Assembly: GCA_034509425.1 (NCBI GenBank)
Contig: JAVTVJ010000559.1
Location: 1 to 64,000 of the forward strand
DNA length: 64,000 bases
Direction: 5' to 3'
From: Eopsaltria australis
Lineage: Eukaryota > Chordata > Aves > Passeriformes > Petroicidae
Made by a program: the position numbers and the translations under genes. Below the pieces are notes generated by a model, which worked only from the letters and a program-made list of their open reading frames with translations, was not told the origin of the DNA and did not search any database. Of this stretch, positions 1 through 10,500 are shown in pieces. Each line of letters begins with the position of its first letter. Within the stretch, counting starts at the first letter, position 1.

Positions 1-590
1 GTGAGTGAGTCTTGTTTGACCACTCCCTGGCTCTCCGGTTCATGAATCATCTCATGGATAGGGGTCATGGAGTCCAAGTTGTTGCGGTATTGTTGACGGT
101 GCACTGTCGTTTTAGTAATCAGTACCAGCTGTTATTCAACCCTCAGCAGTCCCACAGCAGAAGGGTCCCCTGAGAGACCAGGCAATGTATTCAGCTGTCT
201 AATTTCCTCTGTCTCCAGGGCAGCTATCCCAAAAGCCCAACAATGCCCTTTTGGATCCTTTAAATACCCTCTCTTGAGGCAATCTATGCCAAGGCTGCAT
301 GGGGCCTCTGGGCCAGTCACAATGGGGTGTTTTTGCTATTTTTCCCCAGTCAGGCTCACTTTGGCTTCCAGTACAGTCAGCTGTTGGGATCCCTCTCTCA
401 CCCCAGAAAGAGAGATGGATGCTGTCCCTACATATCTTGATGGCATCAGGATACATTGGCCACCGGATGCACCAGGCCATCAGATCCACACAGTCCAATA
501 GATCCAATCGACCCTTTCTTCCACCCAGCTGTAGGCAGGACCACTCTAGTTCTGGTCATGGTACTCTTGCTCACTTCTTGTAAATATGAT
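1..590 (-). pseudogene. pol: ERVL-like pol fragment (protease to start of RT)
   Basis: Read on the minus strand, this is the protease/RT-linker part of an avian ERVL-like pol. From 320 down to 135 the frame contains APCSLGIDCLKRGYLKDPKG and a downstream NTLPGLSGDPSAVGLLRVE block. It then continues to the window edge with a TVHRQQY..PIHEMIHE block that leads into reverse transcriptase. The upstream part (about 500-340) keeps a QQLTVLEAKVSLTG-like block. In-frame stops at 336-338 and 132-134 show it cannot make a protein. RT itself would lie beyond the left edge. It belongs with the gag remnants at 2292-3660 and the LTR at 3703-4088; the solo LTR at 623-2286 sits between the pieces. Identification is by remembered family resemblance, without a database search. 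Confidence 0.75.
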
Positions 591-622
591 GAACTGGATG
601 TCTTTTCAAGGGGATCAGAAGT

Positions 623-2092
623 TGTTGGAGGTTAGGTTTTTTCCTTTTTATTTTCTTTGTTCTCTTACAGAATTTTTCTCCCATTTGTTTCCTAAGAGAC
701 CAAAACGATGGATACTTAAGAGAGACAAAAGATGTGGCCAGGACAGGGGAGGGGGTGCAGTTTGCTACTGTCTCTTACATGGGGAGTTTTCTCTTGGGAA
801 ATGCAGAGATACCGTGAGGTTTTGGTTGGGGGATGAGGGGCTGGGCTCAGCCCTTGCTTGCTTTCTCGCTCTCAGGATTGGAGGGGAGACAGCTGTGCTC
901 TTTGTGACAGGCTTCTGCTGCGGAGTTCTGTCCTGCACTGCTTCTTGATGCCTTTTTCTGGTCTTAGGAAATAAAGGCTCAGACACAGTTAGAGGGTTGG
1001 GGGTTGTTTACCTCGGTATTTTAATAGGATCCCATTCGATGGCTTCTGCCGTCCAGGTAGAACACGTCGCAAAAAGCCCCGTCCCCCCAATCGAGTATAC
1101 AATTAAAGAGTCTACACATTAGCATATCTACCAGGAGGGCCCAATAAGGGGCCTGGGTGGGCTAACTTCTAGTTTACAAAATCTGTCCTACTAGGAGACC
1201 TTGAGGGCTCACGAAAACAGGGTGTTTGGTCTTCTAACTCTACGTGGTTTCAGGGGTGTTTAGTCTACTGGCCTCTTAAACACCATGAAACCAGGCTAAA
1301 CTATCACCTAAAGCATCACAAGTATGCATGCTAATACTTGTGAATATAGGGAACAGTGTAAGAAATATTCAGAAGAAAAGCAGAAAAATCCTTCAGGCAT
1401 CATTCTCCTACCTTGGGTGAGCCTCTGCTCGTAAGAGGGGCTTTTGAATTGGGACTTTTTCAACACCCAATCTCACTGGAAAGGACCCTCACCATCTGCT
1501 CGGGTGCCTCAGCAGAAAATATGGGGCCCCGATCCCCAACTCCCTCTGGAGGGAGCCTCTGCTGGCTGCTTGTGGGAGCCCAGCTGCTGCTGCACAGCCT
1601 TACTGTTTTCTGCTGCTGCTTGTGGCTTCTTGCTAAACTTTAACCTGACACCGCGTGTCAGGCCGGATGTCCCACAGCTCCTGGCACAGCTTTGCAGTTT
1701 TTGCTACACTTTGTTTGCCACCTCGGGTGTGCTTCCATCTGCTGTTCCAGCCTGCTGCTCCGAGCTTCCTGTAACAGTCCATTTCATGACCCAGAGGGGC
1801 ACTGAGACTGGCTACTTCCCATGACTTTGCAAAGGTAGTCCCTTTTCTATCTCTTCTGCTGGCTGAGCTGCCATTACCACACGGCGAGGTGGCTGAACTT
1901 CTGCCACAGTGCCCCCTGCAGCCCTGGGGGAATCATCGCACCTGCCCTGCCTGGCTGGGAGCCAACAGCACCCCTGCCAGCTGTGGCCATAACTACACCA
2001 AAAGGGGAACGGCTTGACGATTGAGAGAAGTCTATTATTTGGTTTCTGGTTTTTTTGTTTGTTGCTGCTGTTGTTGTTGCTTGTTTGCCTTG

Positions 2093-2133
<41 letters not shown>

Positions 2134-2286
2134 TAGTAAAGAACTGTTAGTCCTTTTCCCATATCTTTGCCTGAAAGCCCCATTATTTAAAAGTTATAAT
2201 AATTTGGAGGGAAGAGGGATCATATTTTCCATTCCAAGGGAGGTTCCCACCTTCCTTGGCAGGCACCTGTCTTTCAAACCAAGACA
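623..2286 (+). mobile_element. Solo LTR, family B, with an internal insertion
   Basis: The element starts TGTTGGAG and ends CAAACCAAGACA. It is flanked by a perfect 5-bp duplication, gaagt, at 618-622 and 2287-2291. Both ends match the solo LTR at 61921-62864. It is about 700 bp longer than that copy. The excess lies roughly between 940 and 1640, where I cannot align it to the other B copies, so a nested insertion of unknown type is likely. It interrupts the older minus-strand ERVL-like provirus. Confidence 0.85.
2097..2131. repeat. (TA)n microsatellite
   Basis: About 17 consecutive TA dinucleotides lie inside the family-B LTR, just upstream of its AGTAAA motif. Other B copies lack the run, so it expanded after insertion. 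Confidence 0.9.
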
Positions 2287-2291
2287 GAAGT

Positions 2292-3660
2292 AATATCAGC
2301 CCTTCTATTCTTTGAGGACTTGTCCACTGGAAACTGGAGTGGCATTTATCCCTGAAGTATTTCTTGTTGTGGTTGTTCTTCCTCTCAGCTCATGTACCTG
2401 TGCTGCTAGGGCACAAGTGGCTTTTCCATCCCACTTCCTCATGTCTTCTTCATGGTCATGCAGGTAAAACCACAGGTCACCTTATGGTGTGTACCCTCTC
2501 ACTAGAACAGGGGGGGAGCTTGCTCTCAATAGCAGAGACTCTAGTCTGTACTAGTGGGGCATGGGGCACTTTAAATGTCTGGTAGTCCTCTTTAAATTGC
2601 TGAAGGTCCTTGGACAATCTTTCCACAGATAAGACACATATCTCTCATCTCACCCGGGAATAGGGATAGAGAGATTATCTTTGGCCCTGCCTCTTCCTCC
2701 TGTTCTGAGGGCCCTACTACTTCTTCATCCATCACTAAGTGAACTGATTTTTTCTTGTATCTCTTCTTCTGTATAGGGGTGACTGCTACTAGCACAGGTT
2801 GTTCTTCTGGTTCAGCTGCAGTTTGCATGGCCACAGTTCCGGTTTGCTCTGCTCTCCTACTTCTCTCCGTGAAGGTGCTGTACCATAATGAGCAGTGTCC
2901 GCTAAGCAGAAGTCAGAGCCCAGCAAGATGCAGAACTTTGCGCCTCTCTGGAACTGCCACAGCATTTTTTTCCAAATATTTTCCCACTTTATCAGGGTTC
3001 TGTAGTTGTTCAGTGAAGAACTTCCAAACTACTGAAGCAGAATAATCCTTCAAAAACTGGCCCATTTTCTCCCACATTCCATGTCACTCATGACTATCCA
3101 CCCTTGGGGCAGACCTCTGAATGACCTTCCTAGAAATCTCTTTCTTATTTCTGAGCAGGGTTTAGACCACACTGAGGAGACCTGGCAGACTTAGCAACAA
3201 AAACATGCTCTCCTTAATATCCAAAGGGAATTCAAATTTCTCAAAAGCTGTTGTAACAGGCCTGAAGGAGGAAAAGAGGGTGAAATACTGGGGAAAATCA
3301 TTCTCCCCTGTTCCCTCCACAGACTGGGTATGATTAATAATGGACTCAGAAGGTAGTACTTGAGGTAAGGGTAGGACATACAAACTGAATACACATCCCA
3401 AATGACCCTCATTGCCCTTGATGTTATCATGTCATGAACTGGTACCACACAGTACAGCAACAAAGCAATCCTGATACCTCTCCCTGCTCTGAAAAAGAGC
3501 ACTGTGATGGGCACATAGTGCGTATAGAGAAACATATACAGGGTTAGGTACCACAACCATGTGGACAGACCAAGCAACATTGTGACCATTGGCTCTGTAC
3601 CTAATACAGCAAATGCTTAAAACAAATTTGTTTCCAACTCGCTCTGGGCAGATCTGTTGT
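2292..3660 (-). pseudogene. gag: ERVL-like gag remnants
   Basis: Minus-strand gag of the same ERVL-like element as the pol fragment at 1-590. The best-preserved piece is an 80-codon stretch at 2834-2592. It has a basic KKRYKKKSVHLVMDEEVVG segment, an acidic EQEEEAGP run and an LSLFPGEMRDMC block. These resemble the segment of the second ERVL-like gag at 37371-37171 (TPSELRDLRKDYS, GEMIPAWLLQCWGNGA). A more N-terminal part lies at about 3600-3160, broken into overlapping frames of up to 132 codons. No complete frame survives. The order LTR (3703-4088), leader, gag, then pol to the left fits a minus-strand provirus. Gag of this group would form the particle; this copy is dead. Confidence 0.65.
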
Positions 3661-3676
3661 TATCTCAACCCTTCAT

Positions 3677-3694
3677 GCCTCATTTTGGGCACAA
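3677..3694 (-). other. Degraded primer-binding site, tRNA-Lys type
   Basis: Next to the LTR starting at 3703, the minus strand reads TGTGCCCAAAATGAGGC. It resembles the tRNA-Lys(1,2) primer site, with several changes. The matching position in the ERVL copy at 38249-38267 is better preserved. Confidence 0.45.
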
Positions 3695-3702
3695 AATAAG
3701 GC

Positions 3703-4088
3703 TGTCAAGGTTTGGCAATGGTACTCCCCAATTCAGTGCCCCCACAGAGACTCTCTGAAACCACACACTGCTCCCTCACTTGCTCCCCAGGGGTTTTTTT
3801 GCACAAAAGACAAAGATCATGGGTTGAGATAAGAACAATTTACTGGAAACAGCCATTAGAAAGAAAACAAACAGTAACAACAACAATATTGATAACAAAA
3901 GGTATAAGAAAAGAAACAATTTACATGGAAAGCCTCCAACAAAAGACAAATACTAGACCTTCCCTTTTCTCAACTGGAAGGAACACCTCTTCAAAGAGAG
4001 AGGTTGTATAAAATAAACTCAGCATCCTGGCCATGCCCCCTCCTGACTACTGCAAAAAATTAACTCTGTTATGGCCAGAACCAGGACA
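3703..4088 (-). mobile_element. ERVL-like 5' LTR of the leftmost provirus
   Basis: On the plus strand this starts TGTCAAGGTTTGG and ends CCAGAACCAGGACA, the ends expected of avian ERVL-like LTRs read backwards. It contains a TGGGTTGAGATAAGAACAAT-type block also seen at about 20503. It is the 5' LTR because the primer-site remnant and gag lie to its left. The outer TSD partner lies beyond the window. Confidence 0.75.
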
Positions 4089-5106
4089 ACATATCACAGA
4101 ATGCATAAGATGTTCTACAGCATATATAGCTGACTTGATAATCTTAAAATATATTTATCTGCAGAATGACTTTAATACTGCTTTGAAAAAGCAACTGTAT
4201 GGCTTCACATTTTGTTCTCAAAATGGAAACATTCTTAAAGCATTGAAATTGTTCTCAAGATGGTCATTCTTATATTTTGTTAGAGCAAATGCCATAAGCT
4301 GACATTTTTGAAAATTTTATCTCTAGAGCTTGTGAATCTCCTACTTTTGGCAAGTAATTTAATGATTCTTTTTGCATACTGTTGCCATTAGGTCATGACT
4401 TTGAAAAGAAAGCAGCCAAATAACAAAGACAAATTCCATGAAGAACTGAGGCAATAACACTTGAAATCTATTCATTGGAAAATAGCAGGAATTAAGCACT
4501 GAGGAAATTACCCGAGAACAATGACTCCCCACTCTCCTTGCTATGATGTGTATGTCAAGAAGCAAAGTTAATAATTATATTAAGCTAATCATAGAAAGAA
4601 ATGCCATTTCTGTTGCTTTCAAAGGTCTTTGAAGTTCTTGTACCCCACTCTTTTATTTTACAAGAAGAGGCAAATTTTCATCTATACATTATAGAATATG
4701 TGAGAGCTGTTTGCTTCCATTGTCATAAAATGGCCATTTGTCTGCTCCATTCTATTCTGAGCATCCTGAAAGGCCATATAAAAAAATATTAGGAACATGG
4801 AGTTTTAGCACTTTTCCATTATGAGTGATTCTTTTAAAGAACTGTTGATATCGCATGGAAAATCTTAAATTTGAACTACCAGCTGTGATCCACATGGATA
4901 GCAAAACTAACTAGACCTCTACAGAAGCTTTTCCTGATGAATGCCCTTGTACCACACCCAGGACCGAAAAAAGATAAGCATTCTTACAATACAGTAAAGA
5001 TTAAAACCCTTCCCTAACGTTAGGCAGCCACAAACCCAGAAGAACAGGTGAAAAAAGGAGGGGGGGGCAGAATAAATGGATCTGCAGCAGGAGAGATCAG
5101 AGGGTA
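4089..5106. other. AT-rich sequence with no recognised feature
   Basis: I see no coding frame or repeat I can name here. Short open frames of 60-90 codons on both strands have no recognisable motifs. It ends with the left copy of the gaag target duplication. Confidence 0.6.
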
Positions 5107-5333
5107 GAAGTGTAATCAATGAAGTATTTGTTCATTAAACAGGACAAAATCCCTAAGTATAAATAAACCTTTGCTGGTGCCAGCACTATCTTACAGGAGA
5201 TAAGCTGGAACTTGTCCTGCAGGAAACAAGCTGATAAGCTCCCTAAGTGTAAATAACTTTATCGTATGATTAATGTTGCCTAATCTTTGCTGGCGCCAAC
5301 ACCATCTTGCAGGAACCCAGCTGGAAATTGACC

Positions 5334-5340
5334 TATATAA
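5334..5340 (+). promoter_or_regulatory. TATA box of the 5' LTR
   Basis: TATATAA lies about 220 bp into the LTR, the expected position for retroviral U3. Transcription would start about 25-30 bp downstream, which marks the start of R. The 3' LTR has the same motif at 14032-14038. Confidence 0.7.
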
Positions 5341-5413
5341 TCCTTGTTTATATTAGCAGTATTTTACAGGAATAGAAACTTGTAACGAATTTGCTGAGTA
5401 ATAAAACAACAAG

Positions 5414-5495
5414 AAGCCGAGCATGCGCAGAGTACCTCGATCACGGAAGCCAACAAGCCGAGCATGCGCAGAGTACCTCGATCACGGAAGCCAAC
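5414..5495 (+). repeat. Two-copy 41-bp tandem repeat in the LTR
   Basis: Two adjacent units start AAGCCGAGCATGCGCAGAG, with period 41 (5414 and 5455). They lie downstream of the TATA box, so they would be in transcribed R/U5. The 3' LTR carries the same pair, with one base changed in its second unit. Confidence 0.9.
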
Positions 5496-5602
5496 CAGCA
5501 TAAAAGAACTCCGAAAAGCTCAGATGGCGCGGCAGCCGGCGGGACGGAGATCCCCTGTCGCCCAGCGCTGAATTGCCCTTTTTGCTTTGCTTGCTTGTAA
5601 TC

Positions 5603-5608
5603 AATAAA
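5603..5608 (+). terminator. Polyadenylation hexamer in the LTR
   Basis: AATAAA sits about 50 bp before the LTR end, in the usual place for a retroviral poly(A) signal. A second AATAAA at 5400-5405 lies closer to the TATA box. Which one is used cannot be told from sequence. Confidence 0.6.
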
Positions 5609-5662
5609 TTATATAATTGAACTTATAGACCTATTGGCTCAGTCTTTTCACCTATAACAATT

Positions 5663-5680
5663 TGGTGCCGTGACTCGGAT
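5663..5680 (+). other. Primer-binding site for tRNA-His
   Basis: TGGTGCCGTGACTCGGAT starts 3 bp after the LTR. It is a full 18-base complement of the 3' end of vertebrate tRNA-His. This is the priming class of the HERV-H group among class I ERVs. Confidence 0.92.
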
Positions 5681-5868
5681 GGGAAATTGGTGGGGTTTGA
5701 AGTTTCGGGGAGGCGCGCCCCACCGTAAGGTGGCCCTGACTCTCTCTGACTCCTACCCTCTCCTACCTGACGATCCGAAATTCGGAGCATAAGGGCAGGA
5801 AGAACCGGTTCAACTCCATAAAAATTTTGTGCACAAAAGTCCGGACGAAGACGCAGGACGCAGGACGC

Positions 5869-5874
5869 GTGAGT
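5869..5874 (+). promoter_or_regulatory. Candidate major splice donor in the leader
   Basis: GTGAGT, preceded by GGACGC, lies in the leader between the primer site and the gag start. It is a good match to a vertebrate 5' splice site and sits where retroviruses place the donor for env mRNA. Use is inferred. Confidence 0.4.
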
Positions 5875-6089
5875 ATTTGCCTATTGCGCAAAGGGTCCCG
5901 TTCGGGTGGGGTTGGGATACCCGGAGTGTAACGCGTGGGGACTGTGTGTGAGTGAGAGGGGAACCAGCAGCCGGATTTCCCAAGCGAGTGCAGACTCTAT
6001 AGTAGTGCGGTTCCTATAGTCCGCGAGGACGTGGGCCACGAACCAGAGGAAGCGAGTGAATCCCCGTGTGTTTGAAGGCACCCCGGAAG

Positions 6090-7532
6090 ATGGGACAGGG
6101 GAAGAGCAAGCCCCCTTCACCCATGAAACGCCCCACGGTATCTAGGGACTCTCCACTAGGATACATGCTAGAAATGTGGGACTATTATCCCAATACGAGG
6201 GATAAAGATAAAGCCAAAATGATACATTATTGTGTAAAAGTTTGGGGAGGGCAGAGAATAGGCCCCGCAATCTGGTGGCCTAAACTCGGTTCAAATGAAG
6301 ATTAGTTACAGCAAAAATTGAATATTTGGGTTAATTCCAAAACACCCCACAACCAAGAAGAAAGCGACTATGCAGCTGTCTGGGTAACTCGCCCAGGACA
6401 AACTGAGGCTCGTATATTTAAACTCACCGAAGCGAGCTCAGAGAAACTAACACAAAAGCACAAGCGGGAGGAAGATCTCCTCACGGGACCCCCACCATAT
6501 GTACCACCACCACCAGCAGCACCACCCCTGCCTGGACATGAAGTAGATCAGGTAGATCAGGACCAAGGAGATCAAGTCCAGGGACCTGTGACAAGGGGGA
6601 GGGCGAGGCAGCAACAGCAGCATAGTTTGTTTCCCTTGCGGGAAATGCCCATGGGGGGACCTAATCCCCAAATGGGGTTTGTCTCCGTTCCTCTTAACTC
6701 CGGGGACGTCAGAGACTTCAAAAAGGAAATGGGGAGCATACTGGAGGACCCCCTGGGGGTTGCCGAAAAAGTAGACCAATTCTTGGGACCCAATATATAC
6801 ACCTGGGATGAACTACAATCCATACTAAACATACTCTTCACTGCAGAAGAGAAAAATATGATCAGACGCGCAGGAATGCGCATTTGGGATGCTCAGCATG
6901 CCCAAGGACCCCTAGCAGATATCAAATGGCCCTTACAAAGACCCCAATGGGACCATCAGAATGACCAGCATAGGGTACACATGCAGGACCTGCGTACCAT
7001 TGTAATACAAGGGATTAGAGAAGCGGTCCCGAGAGGCCAAAACATCAATAAAGCATTTAATGAAAGACAAAAGAAAGAAGAGACTCCCACAGAATGGTTA
7101 GAAAGATTAAGGAAAAACTTGCAGTTGTACTCTGGCCTAGATCCAGACACCCTCCTGGGACAGACCTTATTGAAAACTCAGTTTGTAGCTAAATCCTGGG
7201 AGGATATTAGGAGAAAGTTAGAAAAAATGGAAAACTGGCAAGATCGGGGGCTGGATGAGTTACTCCGGGAGGCGCAGAAAGTATACGTCAGGAGAGAAGA
7301 TGAGACTCATAAAAAGCAAGTAAGAATGATGGTGGCAGCAGTACGTGAAAGCAGGGAATTAGACCGGAGGGACAGGCGTCCTCCTCAGAAGATGACCCTG
7401 GGAGACGGGATGGATCGAGTAGGTGAAAATAAGGGGGAACAACGGAGCTGTTTTTACTGTGGAAAAAAGGGACACCTGAAAAGGGTATGTAGAAAAAGGA
7501 TGAAAGATGAAAAGATGTTCGAGGAGGACTAG
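6090..7532 (+). pseudogene. gag: Gag polyprotein with one in-frame stop
   Basis: Gag builds the virus particle. The start at 6090 gives MGQGKSK, a gammaretrovirus-style myristoylation signal. After 71 codons there is an in-frame TAG (6303-6305). The same frame then runs open to a second TAG at 7530-7532. Visible parts: matrix (codons 1 to about 120), a PPPY late-budding motif near 6497 in a proline-rich stretch, capsid with a major-homology-like segment (PTEWLERLRKNLQLYSGLDP, near 7090-7140), and a single zinc knuckle CFYCGKKGHLKRVC near 7450. One knuckle is typical of gammaretroviruses. The stop at 7530 is the normal gag end. The one at 6303 is probably an inactivating change because everything after it stays open and ordered. 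Total length of 480 codons suits the family. Confidence 0.92.
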
Positions 7533-7560
7533 AGGGGTCAGGGGCTCTACCTTCTGGGGA
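7530..7560 (+). promoter_or_regulatory. Gag-pol amber readthrough site
   Basis: Gag ends in TAG and pol continues in the same frame with no stop for 3.7 kb. The context GAC TAG AGG GGT CAG GGG C resembles the murine leukaemia virus suppression site, where a downstream pseudoknot drives glutamine insertion. Readthrough here follows from family knowledge; a pseudoknot was not folded. Confidence 0.75.
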
Positions 7561-10500
7561 CACATAAACATCGAGAGCCCTTGATAAAATTGAAAGTGGG
7601 TCCCCTATCCGAGGAGTTGGAATTTTTAGTGGACTCGGGAGCAGAAAGGTCTACTATGCAAAGACTTCCCTCTGGGTGTAAGTTATCAAAAGGCACTGCA
7701 TCTGTAATTGGAGCTAAGGGGGAGCCATTTAAAGTAGGAATAGCCAAAGGAATTATGGTAGAAACAGACACAAAAGTAGGGGTGGGGGATTTCTTAATAG
7801 TGCCAGAAGCAGAGTATAATCTTTTAGGGCGAGATTTAATCACAGAGTTGGGCATAAATTTAGAAGTGAGAGACAATGAAATCCAAATTAGACTTTGCCC
7901 CCTTACAGTAGAGGATGAACAAATGATAAACCCTGAAGTTTGGTATACCCCCGAAAGCATGGGGCAACTAAAAATACCCCCCTTCACAGTAAATATTAAA
8001 AATCCTGAAATCCCGATAAAATTGAAACAATATCCCCTATCACTGGAGAGTAGAAGAGGATTAAAGCCGGAAGTAGAGAGACTAATTGCCCAAGGGTTGT
8101 TAGAACCATGCATGTCACCCTTTAATACCCCTATTTTAGCTGTGAAGAAACCAAATGGAACATATCGATTAGTGCACGATTTGAGGGAAATAAATAAAAG
8201 GACAATCCCTCGGTTTCCTGTGGTAGCCAATCCCTACACCTTATTGAGCAAATTGGGCCCGGAGAATTTGTGGTATAGTGTAATTGATTTAAAAGATGCT
8301 TTCTGGGCCTGTCCTTTAGATGAGTCATGCCGTGATTACTTTGCATTTGAGTGGGAAGACCCAGATACAAATCGAAAACAACAACTTAGGTGGGCCGTCC
8401 TTCCTCAGGGCTACACGGAAAGTCCCAATTTATTTGGGCAGGCACTAGATCAATTACTACAGGAATATCAGCCAACGCCGGGCACCACTTTAATTCAGTA
8501 TGTGGACGACTTACTGGTAGCCGGCGAAAAGGAAGAAGCTGTCCGAACTGAGAGTATTAAGCTTTTAAATTTCTTGGGGTTAAAAGGGCTAAAAGTATCC
8601 AAATCAAAGCTCCAATTCGTAGAGGAAGAAGTAAGATACCTTGGTCATTACATTAGGAAAGGAGAAAAAAGAATAGATCCTGAACGGGTAAAAGGAATAC
8701 TGTCTCTCCCACCGCCTAAAAACAAGAAACAGATTAGACAGATATTGGGACTTTTAGGTTATTGTAGGCAGTGGATTGAGAATTATAGTAGCAAAGTAAA
8801 ATTTCTGTATGCCAAATTATCCACAGATGGGCTAGTAAAGTGGAGTAATCAAGATCAAGAGGAGCTATGTCGAATTAAAGAGGACTTAGCCAATGCCCCT
8901 GTACTAAGCCTCCCAGATTTAAAAAGACCTTTTTACTTGTTTATAAATATTGAAAATGGCACGGTTTATGGGGTACTAACACAAGATTGGGCAGGGAAAA
9001 AGAAACCTATAGGATACTTATCAAAATTATTAGATCCAGTAAGCCAAGGATGGCCCACTTGCTTACAGGCAATAGTGGGATGTGCCCTTCTGGTAGAGGA
9101 GGCCCGAAAAATAACATTTAATGGCAATTTAAAAGTATTCACACCACATAACATCAGAACTGTTCTTCAACAGAAAGCAGAAAAGTGGATTTCTGATTCC
9201 CGACTCCTAAAGTATGAAGGAATTCTGCTAGAAGCCCCCAATTTAACTTTAGAAACCACCTCTCTTCAAAACCCCGCACAGTTCTTATATGGGAAACCTG
9301 AGCATACCGAGCTTGCACATGATTGCTTAAACACTATTGAAGAGCAGACGAAAATTAGACCAGATTTAGAGGAAGAAGAATTAGAAGAAGGAGAAAGAAT
9401 CTTTGTAGACGGATCATCTAAAGTAGTAGATGGGAAAAGGAAATCAGGGTATGCTCTTGTGGATGGAAAATCATTAAAAGTAATAGAATCGGGGCCCTTG
9501 AATAGCTCTTGGTCAGCTCAAGCCTGTGAGTTATATGCAATCTTACAAGCCCTAAAAAGACTGCGGGGAAGGGAGGGGACTATTTACACAGACTCTAAAT
9601 ATGGGTATGGGGTTGTACACACATTTGGGAAAATTTGGGAAGAAAGGGGATTGAGAAATTCACAGGGGAAGGATTTAATACATCAAGAATTAATCCAGGA
9701 GGTACTAGCTGCAATAAGACAACCCAAAAGAATTGCGGTAGTACATATTAGAGGTCACCAAAGGGGAATAGATTATAAAACAAGAGGGAATAATTCGGCT
9801 GACCAAGAGGCAAAGAGAGCTGCCCTGCTGGCTTTGCACCTAAGAGCTGTAGATGACCCATGGGCATCTAGAAAAAAATGCCATTCATGTGGAAACAATT
9901 TAAAGGAATTCCCTTGCTATGCTTGCTGGAAAAACTGGGGAGAGGAGGCAATACAGTGCGCCTGTGATACCCCGGGAATAAATTACTGTTACCACCATGG
10001 GGAGTGTTACAACATTTTAAGCTCCACCGTACAAAAAGAAGAAGAAACTGAACAACTTATTTTTACACCAAAAGAAAAACAGAAAATACAGGGGATGGGA
10101 ATAACAAAAGACAATGAGGGGAAATGGCGGCTACCCGACGGGAGGGAACTACTACCAAAATCGATGGCCTCCCGAGTGCTAACACACATACATCAAAAAA
10201 CTCATTGGGGTAGTCAAGCTTTAGTAGATCACTTTGCCACGAAATATATGTGTATAGGGCTGCATGATTTAGCAAAGCAAATAACACAGGGGTGTCCGAC
10301 ATGCCTGAAGGTAAACCGAGTTGCCCAGCGAAAGCTGCCACAAGGAGGGAGACCCTCCGCACTCAGGCCATTTTCCAGAGTCCAAATTGATTTTACTGAA
10401 TTTCCAAAATCAGAGAGGTATAAATATGTGCTTGTTATTGTAGACCATTTGACACATTATGTAGAGGCATTTCCAACTGCCAGAGCCACAGCCCAGGCTG

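Larger units (their letters stand above)
5111..5659 (+). repeat. 5' LTR of the tRNA-His provirus (549 bp)
   Basis: It starts TGTAATCAATG and ends CACCTATAACA. It contains a TATATAA box, two AATAAA hexamers and a two-copy 41-bp tandem repeat. It differs from the 3' LTR at about three positions: near 5302 (c/t), in the second tandem unit (t/c) and in the last 15 bp (a/g). Confidence 0.95.

Noticed and set aside
5414..5495. Possible CRISPR-like repeat
   Set aside because: Two directly adjacent units without spacers, inside an LTR of a vertebrate genome.
6447..6883. Minus-strand ORFs of 103-110 codons opposite gag
   Set aside because: Shadows of the gag frame with no independent support.
7547..8230. 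227-codon minus-strand ORF opposite pol
   Set aside because: Lies entirely opposite protease and RT. Codon bias of pol explains the open shadow frame.
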